Notes: generated by a model from the sequence alone, not told the origin. A stretch of DNA of 64,000 bases from Paralvinella palmiformis (GCA_025642065.1 JAODUP010000353.1:585001-649000), one strand, 5' to 3'; counted from the first letter of the stretch, positions 49,901-60,249 are shown. Numbers and translations are program-made.

Positions 49901-51268
49901 AAATTACTTGAATCAGACCCAATCTGCTTTGGATGTTTTCCACTACGTGGGCGCATCGCTAAACAAATGGTATTACCACCATAGAGTCGTAAGGCAAGCA
50001 ACTTATCTCTAGTATAAATCATTATAATTATAGAAATAAAATAAGTGAAAAATTAAAAATTAAAATATATAAAACAAAACATACACAAGCAAAAACCGAG
50101 TTCTTATGGGAAACACTGGAGCGGGCGATAATATAGGGCGTCAAATGAACAGTTAAAAAGAAAATAGAAGAAATACAAAATAGCTAAATATAATCAATTT
50201 ATATTAATATAAATTAAATCTATATTACATAATATGCAAAATACAACAGTTTCACTGGTGTAACTTATCTAATAGCTGAACTATCCGAGAAATATTCCGG
50301 TGCCATTACATCGAGAGCCGGTTATATTTCCCGCCAACCTTATATATAGATAGATATAGATAGACAGATATAGATAGAAAGATAGATTAGATAGATAGAT
50401 GAGATAGATAGATGAGATATATAGGTGAGATAAGAGAGGGGGGTAGAGAGAGGTACAGAGAGACGGATAGATAGAAATAAATATAATATAGATAAGATAT
50501 ATAAATAGATAAATATATAGATAGATAGACAGATATATAGATAGATATATAGATGGATAGATTGATAGTTGGATGGATGGATGGACTGACGGACGGACAG
50601 AGAGAAAGAGAGCGAGAAATAACAAACGTTTTAGACAAATGATTACTCTATCTAATCATGGTTCATATCACAATATACTTTGTTACACACAGGTATACAT
50701 ACAGGTGCTGTAGTGGCGGGAATTGTTGGGATAAAGATGCCGCGATATTGTTTATTTGGAGACACAGTAAACACAGCATCAAGGATGGAAAGTACATCCA
50801 TTCCAATGTATATTCAAGTATCTCAGTACTCGCATGTACTATTGGAAAAAGTCGGATGTTATCAGCTACAGCTGAGAGGCAATATTCAAGTGAAGGTTGG
50901 AAATATAATCCAATTTACATTTGCTAACAATACGATTATATGGCTAATGTAAATATTAGAAGAACAGCTGCATCTTCGTTTCTAGAATTCCATGACATTT
51001 CTAATTATTTATATTCCAGGGTAAAGGAGAAATGACGACTTTTTTCCTTTTGGGATCGACAAAGCCTTCCCCAGAAAGAACCAACCCACTCGGCGTTGGT
51101 TGTTCTTCTGGCAGCAGCAAGATACAAACATTTCCATCACTCGTAAACATTCCTTCCTTGGGAAGTGTTTCAATGAAGAGAACGAGAAGCAAGAAACGAA
51201 TAGGGAAAAGGTTGTCTTTGACCTTTGATTCCCAAGACGAGATGCAAGGATGTCGAGAATTCGAATAA
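34014..51268 (+). CDS. Receptor guanylyl cyclase with a PstS-like extracellular domain (five exons)
   Basis: Predicted single-pass membrane receptor making cGMP from GTP. Exons: 34014-34321, 34468-34628, 35393-37633, 50693-50895 and 51020-51268; gt/ag borders and phases agree, giving 1053 residues. Order: signal peptide (about 1-19); PstS-like domain (about 20-360) with [25 protein letters not shown] and SIGYVSIGQ in the order of bacterial PstS; membrane helix (about 385-408); pseudokinase domain (about 430-732) with HGN for HRD at 580-582, NWE for DFG, and Arg where the kinase lysine should be; dimerisation helix (about 742-797); cyclase domain with metal-binding Asp811 and Asp855, guanine-selecting Glu851 and Cys923, and NTASRMES. 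Exon 4 joins in mid-domain to restore [12 protein letters not shown]. The last exon adds a Ser/basic tail of about 65 residues. Known receptor cyclases carry ANF-receptor (type I PBP) ectodomains, so this swap is unusual. The start is the first ATG before the signal peptide; an upstream 5' non-coding exon cannot be excluded. Confidence 0.9.
34793..35195 (+). repeat. 45-bp minisatellite, nine units, in intron 2 of the cyclase gene
   Basis: The unit reads GATATACTGGACCAAAAGG, TTTGTATGTACAAAG, TGTTAACTTAT. It is nearly identical from copy to copy; because 45 is a multiple of three it gives long open frames on both strands (15-residue repeat [15 protein letters not shown]), which I treat as a by-product. 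Confidence 0.93.
37634..38866 (+). other. First part of intron 4 of the cyclase gene
   Basis: Begins with donor GTAAGC. AT-rich, (ATA)n at 38208-38230, no recognised element before the 56-bp satellite. Confidence 0.65.
38867..41600 (+). repeat. 56-bp satellite array, about 49 units, in intron 4 of the cyclase gene
   Basis: The unit contains TTTAAAAATAAACCGAAACT, AACGATCAGTTTCTT and CTTATACTAGAGTACACTG. Variants alternate: CGATCAGTTTC versus CGAACAGTTAC, and CTGTCTTT, CTGGCTTT or CTGTACTTT. GAAACT and AGTTTC in one variant form a 6-bp stem. The units are tandem with no unique spacers. Confidence 0.95.
41684..42261. mobile_element. hAT-like MITE with 8-bp target duplication
   Basis: A 578-bp element. 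The left end starts CATTGACCTAAAAGAAAAC, and the complement of the right end starts CACTGACTTAAAAGAAACC; 23 of the first 27 positions match, with weaker inverted similarity to about 100 bp (ACTTCCGG shared). AGAGTAAC flanks it on both sides (41676-41683 and 42262-42269): a perfect 8-bp duplication, the hAT signature. It has no transposase frame. It lies at the end of the 56-bp satellite in intron 4. Confidence 0.75.
42455..42640 (-). mobile_element. Possible third tRNA-derived SINE
   Basis: On the minus strand it reads GGTAGCTCGGTGGTTAGAGC (A box) and GGTTCTGGGTTCGATTTC (B box) with tRNA-like spacing, then about 110 bases of body. The arm lengths do not make a clean cloverleaf, and a weaker relative may lie at 6990-7200, so I do not call a tRNA gene. 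Confidence 0.4.
42758..45840 (+). mobile_element. Dead Ty3/gypsy-type LTR retrotransposon (gag-pol remnant)
   Basis: Ordered retroelement parts in mixed frames: gag-like segment (42790-43283); two CCHC zinc knuckles ([14 protein letters not shown] and [14 protein letters not shown], about 43380-43490); an aspartic protease with [11 protein letters not shown] (about 43610); reverse transcriptase with [13 protein letters not shown] (about 44250) and FGMTNG; RNase H with VVKCDASE (about 44865); integrase with DFKGPLP, VVDEY and GQVERYNG (45040-45320). It is inactive: an in-frame stop follows VFQ near 44405, the RT catalytic motif reads YLDN instead of YLDD, there are frameshifts, and a TC repeat sits at about 45346-45366. 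No LTRs were recognised. It lies in intron 4 of the receptor cyclase, in the same orientation. Confidence 0.85.
46231..46425 (-). mobile_element. tRNA-derived SINE, copy 4, with perfect target duplication
   Basis: Reverse-oriented SINE in intron 4 of the cyclase gene, just after the Ty3-type element. CCGGAATTCAACTT occurs at 46217-46230 and again at 46426-46439: a perfect 14-bp target site duplication. Confidence 0.85.
46440..47094 (+). repeat. Intron 4 segment ending in compound microsatellite
   Basis: Unique AT-rich DNA, then (TA)n 46926-46962, (GGAT)n 46963-46987, (GATA)n to about 47072 and (ATA)n to 47094. The last adjoins the LINE tail. Confidence 0.85.
47095..50030 (-). mobile_element. 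Dead CR1/L2-like LINE, antisense in intron 4 of the cyclase gene
   Basis: Minus-strand order from 50030: AP endonuclease ([46 protein letters not shown]), reverse transcriptase ([42 protein letters not shown]) and C-terminal region ([46 protein letters not shown]). The 3' end, TGTACAGCGCC...GGGCGCTTTATTAA, runs into an ATT repeat, as in the L2/CR1 groups. Frameshifts and stops break it; the catalytic ADDTQLY near 48055 is preceded by a stop where Tyr belongs. No ORF1 was recognised. Confidence 0.87.
49217..49250. repeat. Perfect 15-bp hairpin inside the LINE
   Basis: GATCCACCAGATGAT (49217-49231), loop CCAC, then its exact complement (49236-49250). It lies between the endonuclease and reverse transcriptase parts of the dead LINE. 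Confidence 0.8.
50340..50620 (+). repeat. (GATA)n-type degenerate microsatellite near the end of intron 4
   Basis: GATA/GACA/GGAT units mixed with GAGA; 70 bases before the exon 4 acceptor at 50692. Confidence 0.9.
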
Positions 51269-51269
51269 A
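51264..51269 (+). terminator. Possible poly(A) signal overlapping the receptor cyclase stop codon
   Basis: AATAAA at 51264-51269 includes the TAA stop (51266-51268). Another AATAAA lies near 51924, in AT-rich DNA after a GT repeat, and could be the real one. The sequence alone does not decide. Confidence 0.3.
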
Positions 51270-51676
51270 ACATTACACTGGCATTATAAATAACGGGTAC
51301 ATTTGATGAAATGTTAATAATCGACAATTGTACCAGAAGATGATCAATATGTCATGTGAACTTTTCCGGTGATTGTTGTCCTTCGTGAGTGAGATCTGAG
51401 CGCTGAACGTAACTGAGTTAAATTAAGTCTGCGCGAGGTACTTCGGTGGCGGGTTACAGCAGCTACAGTTGTCCGACTTTTTGGGTGGATCCCGTCGTCG
51501 GATAATCACAATATTCCGAGAATGCGATGACGGTGCAATATGAACTAATATTAATATTCGAAACGATGGTAAGAAATTAATTTTCGTACACAGCAACTAT
51601 GTAGAGCAGCTGAATGAATACACAAATACTTAGTCCTGGATTCCTGGGTAACTGGCAAAAGATTCAACATTCGAAT

Positions 51677-51723
<47 letters not shown>

Positions 51724-51829
51724 CTGTCTCTGTCTCTCTCTGTGTGTATGTGTGTGTATGTATGAGTATGTATGTATGTGTGTGGGTGTGGGTGTGTATG
51801 TGTGTGTATGTACGTATGTGTGTTTTAGC

Positions 51830-51887
<58 letters not shown>

Positions 51888-52400
51888 TGGGTGTTTGTAT
51901 CACTTTATAAATAGCACCTGCAAATAAAACAAATCAAGGTATGTAGTTTATATTATTTTAATTTTATCATATTTCTGTTGATAGAAGGTTATCTGTAGCA
52001 GCTTCAAGAACTCGGCATCTTGAAAATAAAGTAGAAATATTTACTTACCAAATTAATGGAAGATAATATAAGAAAAACAACATAGAACTAGATGCTAAGC
52101 CTTCACATGAATTACTTTTGATGGGCTAATTGTGTTTATATAAATGGAAGAAGATGGCTTTGATTACTTTCAAGGGGAACACCAACCATATTGGTTATTT
52201 CGTATCATAATAAATTCCTTTCAGCCAATGTCTATCAATTATCACATCGATGTCAGTATAAGTGATCCCTGATGAATCATTGATTTGAAGCAAACGCGAT
52301 CTGAACGGAATACTTGATGGACGTATTCGAGTCATGACCTGGACTGTGTGACAACAATGTACATGAACAATGGGAAGAACAGATACGTCTACAAATCGTT
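51269..52400 (+). other. 3' flank of the cyclase gene with TA/GT microsatellite
   Basis: (TA)n at 51677-51702 and (GT)n/(GTAT)n to about 51895. The rest is unique and shows no frame. Confidence 0.7.
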
Positions 52401-52836
52401 TATGTTTCCAAATAATGTTATTACATACACGCTAAACCTTGCACCTACGACCACCTCTCTTAAGGGACTATCCGTCTTAAAAGACCACAAGAAAGTGGTT
52501 CCCCAATTTACCCATAAGCATCCAGTAAAACAGTATTAAATAACCACCTGTTTTGACCCAATGATTCTTTTCCAGTGGAAATTAACTTCTCTTTAGTGAC
52601 CGTGGTCTTTCCACGGCCCCATATTTGAGGCGCCATTAAATGTTTCAATATGACGTTCGCTGACCAATCATAAGTCAGAGATTCCTAGTCACGACCAAAA
52701 GTCCTCGGTTAGTGCGTTGCTGTTTCAAAATACAACATAATATTGATCATATGACAATGGATTCTACCACATCACAATTGGGAGGAAAATATTGGCATTG
52801 AAAGAAAAAAATTAAGTTCTATAACTAGGACGGTGG

Positions 52837-52965
52837 GCCAGTGTTAGTGAGCGTGATTTGGCTGAAATGTTTGGTTTTAATAAAACTCGAGTGCAAATGG
52901 TTTTGAAGCGAAAAGCGGAATTCCTTGATTCATATCAGATTGAGGGAGACCAGTCACAACTGTAA
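52837..52965 (+). pseudogene. Fragment of CENP-B/pogo-like transposase DNA-binding domain
   Basis: An ATG-less 42-codon frame reading SERDLAEMFGFNKTRVQMV then LKRKAEFLDSY resembles the helix-turn-helix of Tigger/pogo and CENP-B-like transposases. It ends in a stop; no DDE domain was found. Surrounding sequence (52440-53160) repeats phrases such as GACCACCTGTTTTGAC-like and TCTTAAGA(T/C) typical of pogo termini. Confidence 0.45.
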
Positions 52966-53168
52966 ACGTGTCTGGTTGTGATCATCAAATGAAGAACTTG
53001 ACATTTTAACATGGGAGAGGTTCAAATTGTTCGAATGTGTTAACCTGATAAAAATCCAAAATACGTGTAAATTTCTCTTGTGTTCTCTCACAGTTCAGAT
53101 TCCATTTTAAAGGATCAGCCGTCTTTAACAACCGCCTAATATAGTCCGAAGGATGGTCTCTTAAGATA

Positions 53169-53170
53169 GG

Positions 53171-53214
<44 letters not shown>
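53169..53214 (+). repeat. (TA)n microsatellite
   Basis: Pure TA tract next to the pogo-like remnants. Confidence 0.93.
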
Positions 53215-53218
<4 letters not shown>

Positions 53219-53752
53219 CACCCCTATTTTATGTCACTCTATAACGCCATTCTCCTTTATCACCGACAAGACAGATTTCCATCCATTATAAGACCCCCCC
53301 CCCCTTCAAAGCCCCTCGTTGCACGTTATACCGCCAAGAAATAACAGGTCCCAAACTGCCATTTACCTCGATATTTCGCCAATCGCACGCCAGGTAAAAT
53401 TATTCGGTAAAAGTAATTACTAAACTAAATACACAAAGCCATTTCCACGAATACCACGAATATACCCTAATATCGGCGATATTTTTCAGATGTTTCGTTG
53501 TCACATAGAATTTCAGGTGTCACTCAATGGATTCCAATTATCCCCCAAACCAAACACACATTTGATAGATAAACGGATCATACGATTATTGAATAGATTT
53601 GTTGAATTGCGCGATCATTACCCAATTTGTATTATTTGAAAATCCTTTAAATATTACCAGTTTATTCATATCATTATGATTCGTTAATCAAATTGTTCTA
53701 TCTGTGCACTATCATATCATAAGCAAACTAGTGTCTATCATTAAAATGGAAT

Positions 53753-53815
53753 CTCGTAAAAGTAATCAAGCCACTTTATCAATAACTCAGAAGTTAGAAG
53801 TTCTGTAACATCATC
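53753..53815 (+). pseudogene. N-terminal scrap of a pogo-like transposase
   Basis: ATG at 53745 region reads MESRKSNQATLSITQKLEVL and then a stop. This resembles the segment just before the helix-turn-helix in pogo/CENP-B proteins, and complements the scrap at 52837. It is too short for certainty. Confidence 0.3.
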
Positions 53816-55059
53816 ATGCTGGGATTGGTGCTTTTTCAGTTGCTGTCCCTACTCCTTGGCATTCACTCTCTGAATAAGTTTAGTCATCAAATAGCGTAGT
53901 TTCTTTCCGTCACCATTTGAAAACTCACCTTTACAGACTCGCTTTTCCTTCCTAAGGTTTCACCCCGTCTGATCATTTGTTGATGAACTTTGCATCGTAT
54001 CCGGACTATGAGTTTGCCCAACACCTGTACTAGGTCCGCCGTTGAGCTTGATTCTTTTTGAGGATAATGGCGCTATGGAAGTGTTGTTGTTATTATTAGT
54101 ATATTATTATAATTATTATTATAATCATTATTTTCACCCCAAAGCCAGTCAACAAATAAATAACCGATAATTTTGTTGTTCTGCGGGGATGTGATGTTAA
54201 ACCTAGAACTATGGCGACATTCCCTTCAACAAAATAAACAGTTTATTTCGGTAGATACGTCTAATGAACAAACATCAAAACGACGATGAACAGCAAAACA
54301 CGCAGAGACCTGGAACCCGCCATTTTCTTGTGATTTTCCGACAACAACTGAACCACAGTTTCAGAAGCAGTGAATGCACTTAGTAATTTATTACGATTAA
54401 TGTAGACGAAAGGTGGTGAATGTGACATTAAGTGTATTACAAATCTTAAATTCAGTATGAAGAACATCCCTCTTGATCCCCATAAATGATTTCCGAATCG
54501 AATAGTTTTCCAGTCTAAAATTAGCTGCCAATCAAATGTCAAAAACCGATTTTGTTATACCACGAGATATCCTTATACTGTATTCAATTGATCAATATTG
54601 ACATTTGTAGTATTTGGAACCATTCAGTGATTGCCATAGAGAAAGACCAGCTTCCATATTGATATCAAAATCACCGAGTTAACGTCCAGTTGGAATCGTT
54701 AGGCCTATATTATGTACTCAAATAAAGCTATTCTAATTTGAAAATTACGTTATGGCAAATCCGGAAACGCACGTCTTTTATTTTAAATAGTTCATTATTC
54801 AGACGATGTCTAGTCTATGGGCACAATTAATCTTCGGAATATGGTATCCAATAACAGTTCCATGCTCCTAAGTTATCCGATATATTCAACATGCAGCTAA
54901 GCCAATTTATGTTGCTGGATTCTAAGAGCATGCTTGTTGAAAATTTAAAAACAATTTCAGCAAATTCGAGTATTTATTCCCATAATACTTGAGATTGTCA
55001 TTGTTCGCCGAACGTTTGACTTGACCTTCTAGGCAGGAGACCAAAACCTCAAAACAAAA
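53816..55059. other. No gene recognised
   Basis: AT-rich; ATT/TTA-rich at 54088-54130. No coding signal accepted. Confidence 0.55.
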
Positions 55060-55500
55060 TTGTAACAGCATTGTTTGTTAATGTGGAATCGATTATTCAT
55101 AGGATGACAAAAATGATGAGGGTGGATGTCGTTGTCAATGTTGAGTTTCAAGGTCATTTCCAAGGTCATAAAGGTCACCAAAGTAAAAAATACCGTTTTC
55201 ACAAGTTTATTTGTCTAAGTAGTTTATAATTGCAGCAGAAGCATAATAATTGGCACAAAAATATTTTGAGTCATTCTTCAAATCCAGATCAGTGAACAAT
55301 TGAAAATTCAAGATGGCGGCCACTTTTCCAAGATGGCAGCCAATTTTGCACTTTTGGACATAACTTTGCTGAGATTCATTGGATGTGAGTGATATTGGCG
55401 TTTCTTTGTATCTTTTTGCAGATATTTAACACAGTTGTCTATGCATATTTAACTAGGGTACAGTAAAGGGCATAGCATAAATATGTATATTGTCCAGCTG
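55060..55500 (-). repeat. 3' flank of copy B, homologous to 18000-18505
   Basis: Reverse complement of the shared flank. It carries the same ATGGCGGCC/ATGGCAGCC repeats and the TTTATGACCTTGGAAATGACCTT run. Homology ends near 55060. Confidence 0.6.
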
Positions 55501-55504
55501 GGTT

Positions 55505-57570
55505 ACAGCAATAAACTACATCACATCCACATGCTGTAGTCCACTGCATATTCGTCTTGGAGCAGGAACATCGGGCAGTCTTTCACTTTGACTTGCAGCT
55601 GCATGTCACCTGTTCTGGGATGGAGGAGACTTGTCCAGACTGCTGTCAGGGACTGCTTCCTTCTTCCAGGCTGTGGTGGCAACTGGGGGGTGAACATCCA
55701 TGTACTCTTTGTTTGCTTGCAACCGGATCTTTGTCTGGTAGTTGGCACGTGCTGCATGAAGTTTCAGGACATCTCTACTAATTTGAGGCAACATATCCAG
55801 ACCCTTCTTGGCCTTATCTAATAGCTGCAGTCTGGCATGATTGGTGGTTGGCTGTTCCGGTGTGCCATATAGGTGACACACAAACTCTTCAACTGGTGCG
55901 AGCTCTCCATCATGACCAACTTCGATGACAAGAAGTGGGTGCTTCTGGAATATTTTCCAGCAGGACTTCTTCCAATGACCATTAAAGGCTGAAGTAGTGT
56001 CACAGCCTGTCAGTGCATGGAAGCTGAATAGGTTGTCCATCACAGGTTGTGTAAGTCGCTGAGATACTTCATGTACTTGGTAACATTTGTGCTTCTTGGC
56101 TGTCCCAGTGATCATCCATATTTCAACTACAGACATGAAGTGCACCAGAAGCAGCAGGACATCTGTGTATCTACAGATGACCAGTACTCGTTCATATCCC
56201 CTATCAGCTGCTTCACATGCATGCAGGATTAACCTCATCAACCTGAAATCTTGGTTTGATTTCTTCTCGTTGACTTTGCATCTGTAGCATTGATGAATCC
56301 GCCTCCAGTCACCACCTCATATCGCTCTGGTAGGTATTTGCCTTTTATCATGATGACGTCCGATCAGAACCGTCTTCATCTAAGGCAACGAAGGTGCTCC
56401 ATATCTGTACGAGTGGGACATGTGGTTATTCAATAAGCTTGCAAATTGGCTTCTCTTTGATCGTGCCAGTGTCTTGATTGAATCCTCTCTTATATAGCGA
56501 TCAAACATAACATCAAATCTGGTTATGTGTTCTTCAACAGTAACGTATTGTAATTTGCATGAATATACTAGTTAGGTCGGCAAATATCTGGCATCCATGG
56601 GGTTTAACAAGGAACTGGATCAGTGCGTGCCCATCAATCAGCACACAGGTCTTCATGTCAACATCTGGAACATCAGGAGTGTGACGTCCAGCCATCAAGA
56701 TGCTGATCAAGTCCGATCTTGTGTTCATCTCTCCTCCGGGCTTTGCTAACGATTGTGGGAATGGAGACAGCTCATGCTTAAATGCATTCACTATTTCTCC
56801 TGTTCGACCTCCAATGACAACATTGAGAATATGCTGTAGTAGCTTCCTGTCAGCTTTAATTTATCTCTCTACACTTTGTGTAGTAGACACTTTAGCTTAG
56901 TAAAAGTCAGCAAAGGTCTTTGTTTGATGTTTATTTAGTGCATCGTAGAAACCTATGGTTCGCTCCGGTAGTCTTTCTTTCACATTGGTGATGACTGCCT
57001 GCATTCCTCTCTCTTTTCTGCAGTCAGTTCAGAGATTAGTGACCACCTCACTTGGTGCAGTGTCTTTTGTTGCCAGAGACACCAGAGGTTTGTCCATGTT
57101 CTCTGAGTAGGTGTCTCCATCCTCTTCTGGTGATTTCATGCATAACCTGAACACATCAAATTCTCGGAGTTGCGTAGCAAACTTCTTCACATCATCAGCA
57201 TCATGCCATGTCATAGAGTGTCAGAAAGGCAGTAAACAGTCTCCTCATCGTTATCTTGACACAAAACCTGTCACTGGCTTGGTCATTTCTTGTGATACAG
57301 GTGATGGCATTATGCATATTGCTTGTCCTGTTGATCCATTCAGTTGCCTGATCCACAGGGAATTGGCCGAATCGCCTATTGGGTCTCTTCACTCCAAAGT
57401 TTCCATCAAGAAACTCTGCGTAGACCTCTGGTGCTGTCTGGTCCAGGAGCTTCATATCTTCAAGATAAACTGGCCCCCACCGTACATAATTTGTGCGGTC
57501 ATATATTGTGAGCCAGGACCGAATCGAATGCTTCTAGGAGTCGAATCCAGTGGCCATCCTTCTCAGCAGG
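55505..57570 (-). pseudogene. Broken copy B of the FHALTGCDT/CXC-tail gene family
   Basis: Read on the minus strand from 57570: a TIYDRTNYVRWGPVYLEDM block and PEVYAEFLDGNFGVKRPN with FPVDQATEWINR (57560-57300), then a linker, HELSPFPQSLAKPGGE and VLIDGHALIQF..HGCQIFADL (56791-56534), then a 211-codon frame (56241-55606) with YERVLVICRYTDVLLLLVHF and SFHALTGCDTTSAFNGHWKK, then the CXC tail CSCKSK, stop, KTARCSCSKTNMQ and ACGCDVV (55630-55515). Several stops and frameshifts, one inside the CXC tail, make it non-functional. It is longer than copy A and opposite in orientation. The same domain order recurs in many invertebrate multi-copy hypothetical proteins (established knowledge, family unnamed). 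Confidence 0.72.
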
Positions 57571-57854
57571 ATCTCAGCCATGCTCGTATAAGTTAACCAA
57601 AACATGAAGTTTTTATTGTCAGAATGCGTTTGGTCAAACTCCTCCAAGAGGAACTATATAGAATATGGAGGGAATACGTAGAACATACAAAAAAACATCA
57701 CTTAGCCAAGAATAATTCCAGAACAAAACGTAGTAACCTCGCTAGATTTACATCATAACTGACAATTAGTTTGAGTCAGAAGAACCATTACAAGGTGAAA
57801 GATGATTCCAATTGTTTCGACGAAAGCGGAATCATCGAATGAAGCGCGAGTAGA

Positions 57855-58000
57855 ACCGGGAACACTGTAACTGGTGTCTGTGTGAACTCTGTGTACGCCT
57901 GGCGCAGGTGACGTCAGAGCACTTGACCTTTTTCCTTGCTTTTCTCCGTTGAGTCTCCCATCCGGTTCAGCCGTAATGGCGGCCCTCCAGTAATACGGAT
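57855..58000 (-). promoter_or_regulatory. Promoter-like CRE/YY1 island upstream of CXC-family copy B
   Basis: A small GC-rich island lies about 300 bases 5' of copy B on the minus strand. It holds a perfect palindromic CRE, TGACGTCA (57909-57916), and, read on the minus strand, GCCGCCATTACGG, close to a YY1 core. It could be the original promoter carried with the gene copy. Activity is not shown. Confidence 0.3.
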
Positions 58001-58850
58001 TATTTGTCTATATCTATGATATCAGGTAGAGTTCGTGGTTATTATCGTGAAATTTATGTCTACTGCTATAAGCATTACATATTTATGTAATATTATCTGA
58101 GGGTGAACGGTCCCTTTAAAAAAACAGAAAAATTAGTATTTTAATGTTGTGTTTATTTTGAACAAACTCCACCTAAACCAAATATAAATCATTATTAACG
58201 TCAGGTTCTCAAGGTAACATTATTTCAGTTAAATCGTAAAATTAGTTATTTTTGTTTTGTTTTTATAGTATTTTTGTTGCAAAAATCTCAAAGACTACTT
58301 TTTATTTTGTTAAATAATTAGCTATCGATGAACATCTAGGTTAATGATAAAGATGGAAATATCAAACAAAATATATACTAATCAGCGTTTATAATTATGC
58401 ATGATCATCAATATTTATAGTTAGTTATAGTTAATCATTCTATAAACAACGTGCCATTAAGTAGACTGTAGATGTTTGAACTGAAGCCGATTGACCTATA
58501 TTGAAGTTTAATTACTTCCGGAAACATGTTTATTTAATTAAGATGTTTATCCAGATCTACACAAATTAGTTTCTATTAATGACGATAAAAAGGAACATTC
58601 ATAAGAACTTACATGTTGTTTTTTTCATTCCTATTTACACTACTGACTGACAGACAGCTAACAAATCTACATACTCGTGTCTAATAACCGATCTACTGAG
58701 AAAGTTACCATATTGTATATAATATAGAGAGGACATGGATTAGGCTCAAGGTCACAGCACGACCACCACATGTCCAAGGATGTAGATATCAAAATTAGAA
58801 CTTCATAATATTACCACGCATGCACACACCCGCACGTGCGCGCGCACACG

Positions 58851-58883
<33 letters not shown>

Positions 58884-59010
58884 GTATCGTCTATCATATA
58901 AACTATAAGTTTAATAACGAATTTTAATGTTATTTATGGAAATGATACTAAAACTAGCATGGCATACAATAGACTGTATCTAGTTATGAGGGGAGAATTA
59001 ATTATACTCA

Positions 59011-59049
<39 letters not shown>

Positions 59050-60182
59050 GTATAACGTTAATCTAAAATATTATAGAACATATATTTCATTCAAAGAGAA
59101 TTTCAAAGATTTTATAATAATCTACCTTATAATAATCTAGCTAGAAAATATACAACTATTATTGTTATCACAAATTAAAATAACTATTTCCATAATAAAT
59201 GCAGATTGTGATATTTAATAGTTCGATTTAAAGCCAAACTAAGAATCTGATAAAAGAAACACATATGCTCTTGTAATTAACTTAATAAACTACCAATATC
59301 AATAGTCCTGTTAATAATTATAATCAGATAAACATTTCTACGTTGATTACAACTTATTATAACGTGATATATGAAACTAATACAGTAAATTATATACAAC
59401 AAACACTGAGGCAGCATTCCTATTATATTGTTTTAGCAGCGTACTTTAGTCCGCTACAATCATTTAAGTGTAAGAATTACAGTCGTCACAATACATAACT
59501 GACTTTACATTGTCAAAGAGTCCAGTAGATCCTGGAATTGGGAATATACGGCTCCGGATCGACAGTTTGTTCTCAAACTGGATTAGTTGAAGGACACATT
59601 CTCAATAGGTAGAAATAAATAAACTCTCAGCTCGTTTGTGATAAGCATCATGCTAATTTCTGGAGTATCAATTATCTCGTGTTTATGTGTGTGGGGGGAG
59701 GGTGTCCGTGCGTCTGTGCTGTTAGGGATATTGAATACACTTTAATATCAATCTCCTGAATATTACCAGCTTGCCCGTTGAGCATTCCTACTGCCTACCA
59801 ACTGTTTATCCAGCTGCACATTTTGTGAATCAGAAACAAACGCTAATTCGCTTTAATTGACAGACGATTGTTGTAAGACATCATAACGTTTACCAATTCC
59901 TAACATTCGCCATAACTGATAGATCTGAAATAAACAGATCCAGACTATTCCTGTAGTGACATTGTGCATACACTCTATCAATAATTCCTGGAATTCGTAA
60001 TCATTACCAAAAATACAAAACAATATCAGAACAGAGTATACTCCTATGTGTAGGTTTAATGACTTCTTATCTCACTAAGGTCGCATCCTTCATAATTTAT
60101 CAGTTGAGGGTAGAATTGCTGGTTTTCTTTGAACAACCACCATATCTACACTCAATCAGCTGTTAGTTCACAGATACAATGA
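58001..60182. other. Gene-free region before the protease gene
   Basis: AT-rich unique DNA with a CA tract (58855-58883) and a TA tract (59018-59048). Nothing else seen. Confidence 0.6.
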
Positions 60183-60220
60183 TATAAATAGAGCCCCGAG
60201 GTAGCCGTATTCATCACATC
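60183..60220 (+). promoter_or_regulatory. TATA box and initiator region of the serine protease gene
   Basis: TATAAATA lies at 60183-60190. About 30 bases downstream, around 60213-60218, is a TCA-type initiator context (TCATCACATC), leaving a 5' leader of roughly 35 nt before the ATG at 60250. The spacing is that of a classical TATA core promoter; the start site itself is inferred. Confidence 0.65.
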
Positions 60221-60249
60221 TAGGTGTAGAAGTCAACAGAACAATAACC

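Noticed and set aside
50658..50952. Separate small genes at 50.7-51.3 kb
   Set aside because: These are the last two exons of the receptor cyclase, continuing its catalytic domain in phase.
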